From: CAZSLI01 sp964607705
GTDB taxonomy: Bacteria; Actinomycetota; Coriobacteriia; Anaerosomatales; PHET01
Assembly (NCBI GenBank): GCA_964607705.1
Contig: CAZSLI010000022.1
Location: forward strand, 1 to 41,011
Direction: 5' to 3'
Length of the DNA stretch: 41,011 nucleotides
This document shows positions 16,291 to 24,177 of this stretch, one piece after another. A program made the translations under genes and the position numbers. Each line of letters starts with the position of its first letter. Positions within the stretch are counted from its first letter, which is position 1. The notes under the pieces were generated by a model, which saw only the letters and a program-made list of their open reading frames with translations, was not told where the DNA came from and did not search any database.

Positions 16291-16778
16291 ACATCCAGAT
16301 CGGCGACGTCCTGTTCGCCGCGTTGTCGCTGGTGGCGCTCGTCGGCGCATTCGCCGTCGTCGCGACGCGCGACGTCATGCGGCTCACGCTCGGGCTCGGC
16401 GCCTTCTTGATGGCTGTCGCAGGGTTCTTCGCGCTCTTCGGATTCGGCTTCCTCGCGCTGGCTGAGCTGTTCGTCTACGTGGGCGGCGTGCTGGTCCTGG
16501 TCCTCTTTGCGGTGATGCTCGTGCACCGGGGCCAGCCGGGCTCGCCTGACCTCGCGTCGCGCCACGACGCGACTGCTGTGGTCGCCTGCGCAGGACTCTT
16601 CGGGTTCATCGTGATCTCTCTGCGCGGCGTCGCGCCGACCGCAGCCGGCATCGTGAAGCCGGGCGCTCTGGGCGCGCTGCTTCTCGGCGACATGCTGCCT
16701 CAGTTCTGGCTGGTAGGGATGCTGTTGCTTGCGGCCTTGGTCGCAGTGGTTGCCGTGGGTGGGGGCGATCGGGAGTGA
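16287..16778 (+). CDS. nuoJ: NADH-quinone oxidoreductase subunit J
   Basis: This is a membrane subunit of 163 residues with five predicted helices. The third has the family pattern L-A-E-L-F-V-Y-V-G-G-V-L-V-L-V-L-F (about 55-72), the pi-bulge helix region of NuoJ. The ATG overlaps the previous stop as ATGA, so it is translationally coupled to the NuoI fusion. The stop overlaps nuoK. Confidence 0.94.
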   Translation: MNIQIGDVLFAALSLVALVGAFAVVATRDVMRLTLGLGAFLMAVAGFFALFGFGFLALAELFVYVGGVLVLVLFAVMLVHRGQPGSPDLASRHDATAVVACAGLFGFIVISLRGVAPTAAGIVKPGALGALLLGDMLPQFWLVGMLLLAALVAVVAVGGGDRE

Positions 16779-17068
16779 TGACGGTCGTTGTCGCAGCGGC
16801 GCTGTTCTGCATGGGGCTCTATGGGATGCTGGTGCGCCGCGACCTGGTGGCGATCCTGGCATCGGTCGAGGTCATGATCGGCGGTGCGCTCGTGCTGCTG
16901 GTCGGCCTTGCCGGTTCGGTGGCGAATCCCGCGAGAGTCGAGGCCATCGCTTTGATCGTCATCGTCGTGGCCGCCGCGGAGGCCGCCGTCGGGCTTGCGT
17001 TGCTCGTCTCGGTCGCTAGGCGATCTCGTACGACGAGGATCGATGACCTTACCGAGGTGAAGGGGTAG
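16775..17068 (+). CDS. nuoK: NADH-quinone oxidoreductase subunit K
   Basis: This is a three-helix, MrpC-like membrane subunit of 97 residues. The second helix has the conserved glutamate in A-S-V-E-V-M (about residue 32) and the third has another in A-A-A-E-A-A-V-G (about 67). Both are on the proton path of known complexes. Start choice is open: GTG 16775 (GTGA overlap, with GGTGGGGG 9 bases upstream) or ATG 16778. The frame and function are the same in either case. Confidence 0.93.
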   Translation: MMTVVVAAALFCMGLYGMLVRRDLVAILASVEVMIGGALVLLVGLAGSVANPARVEAIALIVIVVAAAEAAVGLALLVSVARRSRTTRIDDLTEVKG

Positions 17069-18918
17069 TGAACGCTTTCGTGACCAGCCCCTGGATCGCA
17101 GTCGTGGCGCCGATGCTTCTCGCGCTCCTGCTGGGAGTGTCAGGCTCACGCCTGCGCTCGGCTGCGCCGTGGATCGCGCTTATGGCGCCGCTCGTCACGG
17201 TCGCCCTCGGCGCGGCGTCCCTCGTACGCATCTGCGGACAGGGGCTCGTCGTGGACGCGGAGAGGCACGCGACGGCGGCGCAAGGGTCGATCCCGTGGTT
17301 CCGTCTAGGCGGGACTTCTATCGAGCTCGCTTGGACCGTGGACGGCCTGGCCGCTGTGATGCTCGTTGTTGTCGGGCTTGTCGCGGCCTGCGTGATCGTG
17401 TTCTCCATCGGCTACATGGCGGGGGAGCGCGGGTGGGTGCGCTACTTCGCCCTCCTCGCCCTGTTCACGGGCTCCATGAACCTACTGGTCATAGCCGCGA
17501 GTTTCACGACGCTCTTTATGGGCTGGGAGCTCGTGGGTGCGTGCTCCTACCTGCTCATCGGCTTCTGGTACACGAAGCCGTCCGCAGTGTCTGCGGCGGT
17601 GAAGGCCTTCATCACCACGCGCGTGGGGGACGTCGGCCTGCTTCTCGGCATCGCGATCCTGTGGACCGCAACGGGCGCCGACAGCTACGCGGACGTGATC
17701 GCGGCGCTGGGTGCTGTGCCCGCGACGACGGTAGCGGCGGCCGGTGTGTGCCTGGCGATCGGTGCGATGGGCAAGTCGGCGCAGTTCCCTCTGCATGCCT
17801 GGCTTCCCGACGCCATGGAGGGGCCCACGCCGGTCTCGGCCCTGATACACGCGGCGACCATGGTGGCTGCCGGCGTCTATCTGGTCGTTCGGGTCTGGCC
17901 GATCTTCGAGGCGGCGCCGGCCGCGCGCCTGCTTCTGCTGGCTGCGGGCGTCATCTCGGCGTTCGGAGCGGCGCTCGCCGGTGCAGCGCAGCGCGACATC
18001 AAGAAGGTGCTGGCCTACTCGACGATCAGCCAGCTCGGACTCATGTTCGCAGCGCTCGGCGTGGGTGCTTGGTACGCCGCCTTCTTTCACCTGGTGACTC
18101 ACGCCGGCTTCAAGGCGCTGCTGTTCCTGACCTCAGGGTCCGTCATCCACGGCACGGGTACGCAGGACATGCACGAGATGGGCGGGCTCAGGCGTCAGAT
18201 GCCCTGGACGTTCGCCGCGTGGCTCTTCGGCATGCTGGCCTTGACGGGCACTCCCGGATTCGCCGGCTTCTTCAGCAAGGACCTCATTCTCGAGCAGGTG
18301 CTGCGCAGCTCGCTTTGGCTCGGACTCATCCTCTACGGTGCCAGCGCCCTGACGGCGTTCTATGCCGCACGATCGACAAGGCTCGTGTTCTTCGGAAAGC
18401 CTGCCGAGGGACTGCGGGCGCACGAGAGCACGCCCTCGATGTTGTTGCCGCTCGTGGTTCTCGGCTCGGCGGCCGTGGGCCTCGGATGGCTCGGCCATCC
18501 GCTGGAGCTGCTACTCGGGCATGAGGCCGAGCCATTCGCGCTCGCGGCCAGCGCCGCGGCTGTCGCTGTCGCGCTGTTCGGCGCGGTCATCGGTTGGTTC
18601 TCCTCCGACGGACCCGAGGGCGATCGCGCCACGGCCGAGTCATTGGGCGCGACCTGGCGGCTCCTCGAGGGCGCGTACAGGTGGGACGCGCTGGTGGACC
18701 GGGTCATCGTGCGGCCGAGCATCGCCGTGAGTCGGACTGTGTGGGCCGTCGCCGACCGGCTTCTGGCCGACGGGGCTGCCGAGGGAACCGCTCGCGGCGC
18801 CCGCAGGGTGGGCCGGTCGTTGTCGTCGCTGCAGCTCGGCGACGCGCAGGCGTACACGCTGGCGATTGTCGTGGCGGCCGTGCTCATGCTCGTCGTGACA
18901 ACGTGGATGGGGAGGTGA
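17068..18918 (+). CDS. nuoL: NADH-quinone oxidoreductase subunit L
   Basis: This is the largest antiporter-like proton-pumping subunit, 616 residues and about sixteen helices. Family features are G-W-E-L-V-G-A-C-S-Y-L-L-I-G-F-W (about 151-166, with the conserved Glu), K-S-A-Q-F-P-L-H-A-W-L-P-D-A-M-E-G-P-T-P (about 236-255) and H-A-A-T-M-V-A-A-G-V-Y. The C-terminal half ends in a further helix after a long charged segment, as expected for the lateral helix of NuoL. The GTG start overlaps the nuoK stop by one base and follows AGGGG. Confidence 0.95.
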   Translation: MNAFVTSPWIAVVAPMLLALLLGVSGSRLRSAAPWIALMAPLVTVALGAASLVRICGQGLVVDAERHATAAQGSIPWFRLGGTSIELAWTVDGLAAVMLVVVGLVAACVIVFSIGYMAGERGWVRYFALLALFTGSMNLLVIAASFTTLFMGWELVGACSYLLIGFWYTKPSAVSAAVKAFITTRVGDVGLLLGIAILWTATGADSYADVIAALGAVPATTVAAAGVCLAIGAMGKSAQFPLHAWLPDAMEGPTPVSALIHAATMVAAGVYLVVRVWPIFEAAPAARLLLLAAGVISAFGAALAGAAQRDIKKVLAYSTISQLGLMFAALGVGAWYAAFFHLVTHAGFKALLFLTSGSVIHGTGTQDMHEMGGLRRQMPWTFAAWLFGMLALTGTPGFAGFFSKDLILEQVLRSSLWLGLILYGASALTAFYAARSTRLVFFGKPAEGLRAHESTPSMLLPLVVLGSAAVGLGWLGHPLELLLGHEAEPFALAASAAAVAVALFGAVIGWFSSDGPEGDRATAESLGATWRLLEGAYRWDALVDRVIVRPSIAVSRTVWAVADRLLADGAAEGTARGARRVGRSLSSLQLGDAQAYTLAIVVAAVLMLVVTTWMGR

Positions 18919-18920
18919 CC

Positions 18921-20363
18921 GTGGTTCAACTCGATCTCATCGTGGTGACCCCGCTCCTCCTGGCGCTCTCCTGCGCGCTGGTCGGCCGGCGTCGTCCGTC
19001 CGCGGTGCGATGGCTGGCGCTCGCGGCCCCGGTCACCCAGCTGGCGCTGCTCATCTCGCTCGCGTCCTCCGGGCTCTTCGCCGGGAAGACGGTCGTGGGG
19101 GCTGACTTTGGCGCCGCGAACGCCGTCTGGTCTCTGATGGCTGACGGCCTGGCAGCACCCCTAGTCGCGCTGACCGGCCTCATCGGCCTCATAGCGGTCT
19201 CGGCCTCGTGGCGTGTGACGAGGCGACCGGGCGGACACTTCGCGCTTCTGGCGCTCCTCCAGGGCGTGGTCGCGCTCGTGTTCCTCGCCGAGAACATCGT
19301 GCTGTTCTACATCGCGTGGGAATCCGTGCTCGTACCGATGTTCCTGCTCATCGGCGGCTGGGGTTCCGCCGGCGGCAAGCGTGCCGCGATGAAGTTCCTT
19401 GTCTACACGTTTGCCGGTGGGGCCGTCTTGCTCATCGGCGTGATCTACACCCTGGTGCTGGCCGGGACGCAGTCGATGACGGTGATCCAGGCCGCCGGTG
19501 GCCTCGGGAACCAACAGGTGCTGTTCTGGCTGCTTGCGGTCGGGTTCCTGGTGAAGGTGCCCGCCATCCCGCTGCATACCTGGCTGCCGGATGCCCACAC
19601 TGAGGCTCCCACGGCGGGCTCCATCGTGCTTGCGGGCGTGTTGCTGAAGATGGGCGGCTACGGCCTCATCAGGATCGCGGTGCCGTTCGCTCCTGAGGGG
19701 TTTGCCACTGCGGCTCCCGTCCTTGCAGCCCTTGGCATCATCGGCATCGTCTGGGGAGCGATGACGGCACTCGTGCAGTCGGACCTCAAGCGGCTGGTCG
19801 CCTACTCCTCGGTCGCCCACATGGGCTTCGTCCTACTCGCGGTCAGCGTTGCGACGCCGGCATCGTTCGGCGCGGCACTCACCACGATGGTGAGCCACGG
19901 CCTCGTCGCCGGATTGCTGTTCTACCTTGTCGGCGCGCTCTACTCGCGGGCTCACACGCGGGAACTCAGCCGGTTCGGCGGCCTGGGCGCCATCACCCCG
20001 CGATGGGCGGTGGCCTTCGTGTTCGCGGCGCTCGCGTCAGCAGGTCTGCCGGGGCTTTCGGGCTTCCCCGGCGAGTTCGTGACGTTCATCGAGGCCATGG
20101 GGCCTGTGGGGTGGTCCATGGTCGTGGTCGGGATCGGTATTGTCCTGGCGGCCGCCTACAACCTGCGGGCGGTCCGAGGGACCGTGCAGGGCCCCGTGGG
20201 CGGCTTCGCCGAGCTCGCCGACCTCGACTCGCTCGAGACCCTCACCGCGGGCGCGACAGCGTTGAGCATCGCGGTCCTCGGCATCGCTCCCTGGCTTGTG
20301 ACCACGGTCGCGTCGCCGGCGCTCCAGCAGGTCGCCGCCTACGTGGAAGCGGTGGCCCGATGA
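18921..20363 (+). CDS. nuoM: NADH-quinone oxidoreductase subunit M
   Basis: This is an antiporter-like membrane subunit, 480 residues from this start. Motifs are Y-I-A-W-E-S-V-L-V-P-M-F-L-L-I-G (Glu on the proton path), K-V-P-A-I-P-L-H-T-W-L-P-D-A-H-T-E-A-P-T, and L-K-R-L-V-A-Y-S-S-V-A-H-M-G-F. GTG 18921 is chosen because GGGGAGG ends 5 bases upstream. GTG 18915 in the same frame would give a 4-base overlap with nuoL and two more residues. The frame is open far upstream, but that part lies inside nuoL and has no family match. Confidence 0.94.
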   Translation: MVQLDLIVVTPLLLALSCALVGRRRPSAVRWLALAAPVTQLALLISLASSGLFAGKTVVGADFGAANAVWSLMADGLAAPLVALTGLIGLIAVSASWRVTRRPGGHFALLALLQGVVALVFLAENIVLFYIAWESVLVPMFLLIGGWGSAGGKRAAMKFLVYTFAGGAVLLIGVIYTLVLAGTQSMTVIQAAGGLGNQQVLFWLLAVGFLVKVPAIPLHTWLPDAHTEAPTAGSIVLAGVLLKMGGYGLIRIAVPFAPEGFATAAPVLAALGIIGIVWGAMTALVQSDLKRLVAYSSVAHMGFVLLAVSVATPASFGAALTTMVSHGLVAGLLFYLVGALYSRAHTRELSRFGGLGAITPRWAVAFVFAALASAGLPGLSGFPGEFVTFIEAMGPVGWSMVVVGIGIVLAAAYNLRAVRGTVQGPVGGFAELADLDSLETLTAGATALSIAVLGIAPWLVTTVASPALQQVAAYVEAVAR

Positions 20364-21603
20364 GTGCCGTCGCCCTGTTCCTCGTGCCCTTCATCGCAGC
20401 GGGTGCCGCCGTCATCGNNNNNNNNNNNNNNNNNNNNNNNNNNNNNNNNNNNNNNNNNNNNNNNNNNNNNNNNNNNNNNNNNNNNNNNNNNNNNNNNNNN
20501 NNNNNNNNNNNNNNNNNCGGAATGTCGCCCATGAATCCGCCATGAAGTACTTCGTACAAGGCGCGGCCGCGACCGGGCTGCTCGTGATGGGCATCGCGGT
20601 AGTGGTGTCCGGGATCGGTTCGGACGGCACCTACCGCGCGGTCGCTCAGGCACTTGCGTCAGGAGCGTCGCGACAGGCAGCGGCACTCGGACTCGTCGCT
20701 ATCACAGCGGCCCTCGCGTTCAAGGTCGGCGCAGCTCCCTTGCACAGCTGGGCGCCGGACGCCTACGACTCGTCGCACCCCGCTGCGGCGTCAGCCTTGG
20801 CGGGACCCGTGAAGCTCGGCATGCTGACGGCACTTGCCGTCTTCGTGGCGAGCATCGCCCAGGCAGGCGCCCCGTCTGGGTCGCCGTTCGGTCTGGTCGG
20901 CCGCGATGCGTTCGCTCTGCCGGGAGTGCTCGCCATCGTCTCGGTGATCCTCGGCTCCACAGTCGCTCTCCAGACGCGCTCCTACACCCGCATGTTGGCC
21001 TACGCCGGTGTCGCGCAGGTGGGTTACGGCCTCATCGCGATCGCCTCGCTCAATCCGTCGGGTGCCCTTGTCTTCGGCGTGACCTATGCGGTGGCGTCGA
21101 CTGCGACCTTCGCCGCCGCCGCGGCCTTCCCGCGGCAGGTTCCCGAGTGGGACGGCACGGTCGAGGGTCTGCGCGGCACGGCCCAACGCTCGCCATTGCT
21201 TGCCGCAGCCGTGACCGTCTCGCTGATGTCTTTGGCCGGCATCCCGCCGCTCCTCGGCTTCTGGGGCAAGCTCCAGGCGTTCGGTGCCGCGGTGTCTGCC
21301 GCGGTCGGCTTCAACCAAGGGGGAGCGACCGGTTTCGCCGTGTGGTTCGGGTTCCTGGCCTTGGTGGGTGTGGCCGGCTCGATCGTCTCTCTCGGTTACT
21401 ACGGCGCGGTCGTCCGCGCGCTCTATGCCGACGCGCCTTCTGGGCTCACCGACGTAGCGACCGCCGATGACGCCGAGTCTCCCGCGGGTCTCGGGGCAGC
21501 GGGCTGGACCGTCGTCGGGCTCGCGGCCCTGGTGCTCGCCCTCGGGCTGCTTCCGCTGATCTTCGGCATCCCCGCGACGGTCTCGGGATTCCTGCTTCGT
21601 TAG
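20360..21603 (+). CDS. nuoN: NADH-quinone oxidoreductase subunit N, interrupted by an assembly gap
   Basis: The gene starts with ATG 20360 (ATGA overlap with nuoM), giving 19 residues of the first helix before the Ns. It resumes in frame at 20518 with E-S-A-M-K-Y-F-V-Q-G-A, a NuoN signature, and runs 361 residues to the stop. Further family segments are A-F-K-V-G-A-A-P-L-H-S-W-A-P-D-A-Y and S-L-A-G-I-P-P-L-L-G-F-W-G-K. NuoN is usually about 480 residues, so roughly 100-140 residues are missing. It is almost certainly a single intact gene in the organism. The ATG at 20542 is internal and is not a true start. It is the last gene of the operon. Confidence 0.9.
20418..20517. other. Assembly gap (100 Ns)
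   Basis: There are exactly 100 unknown bases, the usual placeholder for a gap of unknown length. Joining the two nuoN parts in frame needs a gap of length 2 modulo 3, and 100 is not, so the true gap has another size. Confidence 0.97.
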
Positions 21604-21626
21604 TGCGATTCATCGGTGAACGGCGC

Positions 21627-21655
21627 TTGCGAGGCGGTCATCGGCGTGCTAACAT
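21627..21655 (+). promoter_or_regulatory. Promoter candidate downstream of nuoN
   Basis: TTGCGA (21627-21632), a 17-base spacer and TAACAT (21650-21655) fit a sigma70-type promoter. The start would be near 21662, directly before two hairpins and a terminator, so its product would be a short RNA or an attenuated leader. Confidence 0.45.
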
Positions 21656-21661
21656 GCGACC

Positions 21662-21729
21662 CGAGTTGCATGCGAATGCAACCCCTTACCCCTGAGCCTC
21701 AAGGTGCCGGCCTTGGGGCTCCCCCTTTT
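21662..21729 (+). ncRNA. Candidate short structured RNA or attenuated leader
   Basis: After the promoter at 21627-21655 come a perfect 7-base-pair hairpin with a GCGA tetraloop (21665-21682), about 11 unpaired bases, then the terminator hairpin at 21694-21721 and a T run. The predicted product is about 68 bases. I recognise no known RNA family. A simpler view is that the second hairpin only ends the nuo operon and the first is chance or a protein-binding site. Confidence 0.3.
21694..21729 (+). terminator. Intrinsic terminator after the nuo operon
   Basis: An 11-base-pair stem (21694-21704 with 21711-21721, one G-U pair) with the loop TGCCGG is followed by a C-rich stretch and TTTT. It closes the nuo transcript and any RNA started at 21662. 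Confidence 0.75.
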
Positions 21730-21772
21730 CTCGGGGTCTTTCTGCGGCTCACGCGCGCAAGTGCTCCTATGC

Positions 21773-21788
21773 TGTGACGCACATCACG
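21773..21788. promoter_or_regulatory. CRP/FNR-like palindrome TGTGA-N6-TCACG
   Basis: TGTGA (21773-21777) and TCACG (21784-21788) match 9 of 10 consensus positions, with the same halves as the site at 4716-4731. Its centre is about 70 bases upstream of the start predicted from the sigma28-type promoter. Binding by a CRP-family protein is inference. Confidence 0.35.
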
Positions 21789-21817
21789 GGCACACAAGTC
21801 CTTCACAACCCAAGTGC

Positions 21818-21844
21818 TCAAGCGCAGGTCAGGCGTGCCGATAA
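21818..21844 (+). promoter_or_regulatory. Sigma28 (FliA/SigD/WhiG)-type promoter of the flgM-like gene
   Basis: GCCGATAA (21837-21844) is an exact match to the sigma28 -10 element. TCAA (21818-21821) lies 15 bases upstream, where TAAA is expected (3 of 4 bases). Transcription would start within a base or two of ATG 21852, giving a leaderless mRNA. Confidence 0.6.
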
Positions 21845-21851
21845 CGCAGGT

Positions 21852-22109
21852 ATGATCATCTCAGACGAACAGGCCCGCGCGGTCGCACAGCATCTCAAAT
21901 CGCACGCAGGGCCTCGCGTCTGCACCGGTGTCTCCTGCTCTGTTTCCTCCGACCTCATGGACAAGGCGGTCGCCGCGGCATTCGATGCCCCCGAGATCCG
22001 CGAGGACCGTCTCGCCGAGGCGCGCATCCGCATGGATGCGGGGATGCTCGATTCACACGACGTCGCCGAGAAGATGATCTCGCGCATTCTTTCCGACTCC
22101 TTGCGCTGA
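21852..22109 (+). CDS. FlgM-like anti-sigma factor
   Basis: This is a small protein of 85 residues. The C-terminal half, from I-R-E-D-R-L-A-E-A-R-x-R-M-D-A-G to V-A-E-K-M-I-S-R-I-L, follows the FlgM pattern (R-x-x-K/R-V-x-x-L-x-x-x-I-x-x-G-x-Y-x-V-D-x-x-x-V-A-x-x-L/M). FlgM binds and holds back sigma28 until the flagellar hook is built. The sigma28-type promoter directly ahead supports this call, since flgM is commonly a sigma28 target. Two cysteines (C-T-G-V-S-C, about residues 24-29) are unusual for the family. ATG 21852 is chosen because of the promoter; an in-frame GTG at 21774 lies upstream of it. No other flagellar gene is in the window. Confidence 0.6.
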   Translation: MIISDEQARAVAQHLKSHAGPRVCTGVSCSVSSDLMDKAVAAAFDAPEIREDRLAEARIRMDAGMLDSHDVAEKMISRILSDSLR

Positions 22110-22148
22110 GCCTTCTCGCATCTCTGGCTTTCACGGGCGCTTAGCCGC

Positions 22149-22154
22149 CATAAT
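22149..22154 (+). promoter_or_regulatory. -10 element candidate for the small membrane protein gene
   Basis: CATAAT matches TATAAT at five of six bases and lies 34 bases before ATG 22189. No convincing -35 is visible. Confidence 0.3.
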
Positions 22155-22188
22155 CGGGATGCACCCTTGCAGAGCAGAGGAGTCTCCC

Positions 22189-22476
22189 ATGGCGAAGAGC
22201 AGTCCCATCCGCACCATCCTCACCATCGTGATGGACGTCCTCGTCATAATCGCCATCGCCGACACCCTGAGGATCGTCGTGGAGTTCTTCGGCCAGCTCG
22301 CCGCGCAGCGCTGGGGTGAACTCGTCATCGCATTCACCAATCCTGTCGTCATCGACTTCGGTGTCGAAGCGATCAAGACGCCCTACGGTGGCGTCTTCGA
22401 CGTGAATGCCGCGCTCACCGTCGTCGCCCTGCTTGTTGCCGAGTGGGTGCTGTCCGTGGTGCGTTCGCGCACGTAA
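22189..22476 (+). CDS. Small two-helix membrane protein, function unknown
   Basis: The protein has 95 residues. Predicted membrane helices lie at about 8-28 (I-L-T-I-V-M-D-V-L-V-I-I-A-I-A) and about 70-88 (A-A-L-T-V-V-A-L-L-V-A-E-W-V-L). A polar and amphipathic middle section sits between them. ATG 22189 is chosen because GAGGAG ends 7 bases upstream; an earlier in-frame ATG at 22159 lacks a ribosome site. I do not recognise a family. It lies 33 bases before pilB in the same direction, so co-transcription is likely, but a link to pili is only suggested by position. Confidence 0.75.
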   Translation: MAKSSPIRTILTIVMDVLVIIAIADTLRIVVEFFGQLAAQRWGELVIAFTNPVVIDFGVEAIKTPYGGVFDVNAALTVVALLVAEWVLSVVRSRT

Positions 22477-22509
22477 CTGGCACGTTTCAACCAAACGAAG
22501 GGGGGAGCC

Positions 22510-24177
22510 GTGCCGTATACGAGCGAACGGCTCGGCGAGTTGCTGGTCCGGGCGAACGTCGTCACCGAGGGGCAGCTCCAGGCCGCCCTAGACATCCAGC
22601 AGCGCTCCGGGGGCAAGATCGGCGAGGTACTCGTCAGCGAACTGATCGTCACCGAGGACCAGATCGCGCAGGCGCTAGCCGAGCAGAAGGGCCTCGAGCA
22701 CGTCAACCTCGCCGCGGTCGACATCGATTCCGACGCAGCCCTTCTGATCCCGCTACGCATGGCGCGCCGCCGTCTCTGCATTCCGATCTCGATCGCGGGC
22801 AATCGCGTGACTCTCGCGATGGCCGACCCCCTAGACGTCGAGGCCATCGACGAGACTGAGATCCGGACCGGACTCAAGGTAGACCCGGTAGTCGCCGCAG
22901 CGAGCCAGGTGCGCTTCGCCATCGAAAAGTACATCGCCGGCGGTGAGACGCTTCACGAGCTGCGCGCCAGCCAACGCGGGCCCGAGATCATGGACCCGAG
23001 CAAGATGTCGGGCGATATGGACGTCCCGATCGTGCGCATGGTCAACCAGATCCTGCGCGAGGCCGCGTTGCTCGGCGCGAGCGATATCCATTTCGAGCCG
23101 GCGGACGCGGGGGTTCGCGTACGCAGTCGCATCGACGGGGTTCTGCGTGAGGTCTCGGTCATCCCCAAAGACGCTCAAGCGGAGCTGCTCTCACGCGTGA
23201 AGGTCATGGCGGACCTCGACATCACCGAGCGACGCAGGCCGCAGGACGGCCGTATCGCCGTCGACGTGGACGGCCGCGCACTCGACATCCGGGTCGCCAC
23301 GCTGCCCACTCCCGAAGGCGAGGCCATCGTCCTTCGGCTCCTCGACTCCGAGGTGGCGTTTCATAGTCTCGACGACGTGGGACTGGCGCGAGACGACTAC
23401 CTCAAGCTCGTCGATATGCTCCGGCACCCCTACGGCGCGATACTCGTGGCCGGTCCGACTGGCTCGGGTAAGTCGACGACGCTCTACGGCATCTTGAACG
23501 AGATCAACGACGTGTCTCGCAAGACGATCACGATCGAAGACCCCATCGAGTACCGCATGCACGACGTCACCCAGATCGCGGTGAACCAGAGGATCGGGCT
23601 GACCTTCGCGGCCGGTCTACGGACCGTCCTTCGCTCGGATCCGGACATCGTGATGGTGGGTGAGATCCGCGACCCGGATACCGCCGAGACCGCGGTGCGC
23701 GCGGCACTCACCGGACACCTCGTTCTCTCCTCGATACACACCAACGATGCGCCGAGTGCCCTCACCCGACTCAACGACATGGGCGTGCCGCCCTATATCA
23801 CGTCGTCTGCGCTCATCGGCGTTGTGGCCCAGCGCCTTGTCCGGGTGCTGTGCCCGCACTGCAAGCAGGAGCACGTCGTGCCGGGTGCGAGGCTGCTGGC
23901 TGCCGGGTTCGAGCCCGCCGAGATCAAGACGCTGAAGGTCTACGCACCTCGTGGTTGCGAGGAATGCGCAGGTACCGGATACCGCGGGCGCATCGGCGTG
24001 TTCGAGGTGATGAACTTCGACGGGACGCTCTCCGAGAGCTACCTGCGCAACGCGCCCGCCGAGGAGATGCGCAAGCTGGCCATCGAGCAGGGGATGAAGA
24101 CTCTGAGACGCGACGCTCTCGACAAAGTCGCGAGCGGCGTGACGTCACTCGAAGAGATCGACAGGGTGGTGATCTAG
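22510..24177 (+). CDS. pilB: Type IV pilus assembly / type II secretion ATPase (PilB/GspE family)
   Basis: This is a 555-residue hexameric ATPase that powers pilus extension. The N-terminal MshEN-type domain (about 1-150) has the repeated L-G-E-x-L-V and I-x-x-x-Q-L/I pattern, which in some members binds cyclic di-GMP. The ATPase core has Walker A G-P-T-G-S-G-K-S-T (about 316-324), the Asp box around E-D-P-I-E-Y, and Walker B and the His box in D-P-D-I-V-M-V-G-E-I-R-D and T-G-H-L-V-L-S-S-I-H-T-N-D-A. A four-cysteine zinc site, C-P-H-C and C-E-E-C, is at about 446-485. GTG start follows GGGGGAG by 2 bases. No pilC, pilT or pilin gene is adjacent; the next gene is deoB, with a one-base overlap. 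Confidence 0.93.
   Translation: MPYTSERLGELLVRANVVTEGQLQAALDIQQRSGGKIGEVLVSELIVTEDQIAQALAEQKGLEHVNLAAVDIDSDAALLIPLRMARRRLCIPISIAGNRVTLAMADPLDVEAIDETEIRTGLKVDPVVAAASQVRFAIEKYIAGGETLHELRASQRGPEIMDPSKMSGDMDVPIVRMVNQILREAALLGASDIHFEPADAGVRVRSRIDGVLREVSVIPKDAQAELLSRVKVMADLDITERRRPQDGRIAVDVDGRALDIRVATLPTPEGEAIVLRLLDSEVAFHSLDDVGLARDDYLKLVDMLRHPYGAILVAGPTGSGKSTTLYGILNEINDVSRKTITIEDPIEYRMHDVTQIAVNQRIGLTFAAGLRTVLRSDPDIVMVGEIRDPDTAETAVRAALTGHLVLSSIHTNDAPSALTRLNDMGVPPYITSSALIGVVAQRLVRVLCPHCKQEHVVPGARLLAAGFEPAEIKTLKVYAPRGCEECAGTGYRGRIGVFEVMNFDGTLSESYLRNAPAEEMRKLAIEQGMKTLRRDALDKVASGVTSLEEIDRVVI

Noticed and set aside
13963..16350. Very long open frame on the minus strand opposite nuoH and the NuoI fusion
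   Set aside because: The plus-strand genes match known families throughout. The minus translation is Arg/His/Ala-rich with no recognisable domain, as expected from codon bias in high-GC DNA.
20003..20545. Open frame that crosses the N run
   Set aside because: It only stays open because Ns contain no stop codons. The real genes here are nuoM and nuoN.
22103..22135. Terminator after the flgM-like gene
   Set aside because: Only a 4-base stem can be formed and there is no T tract.
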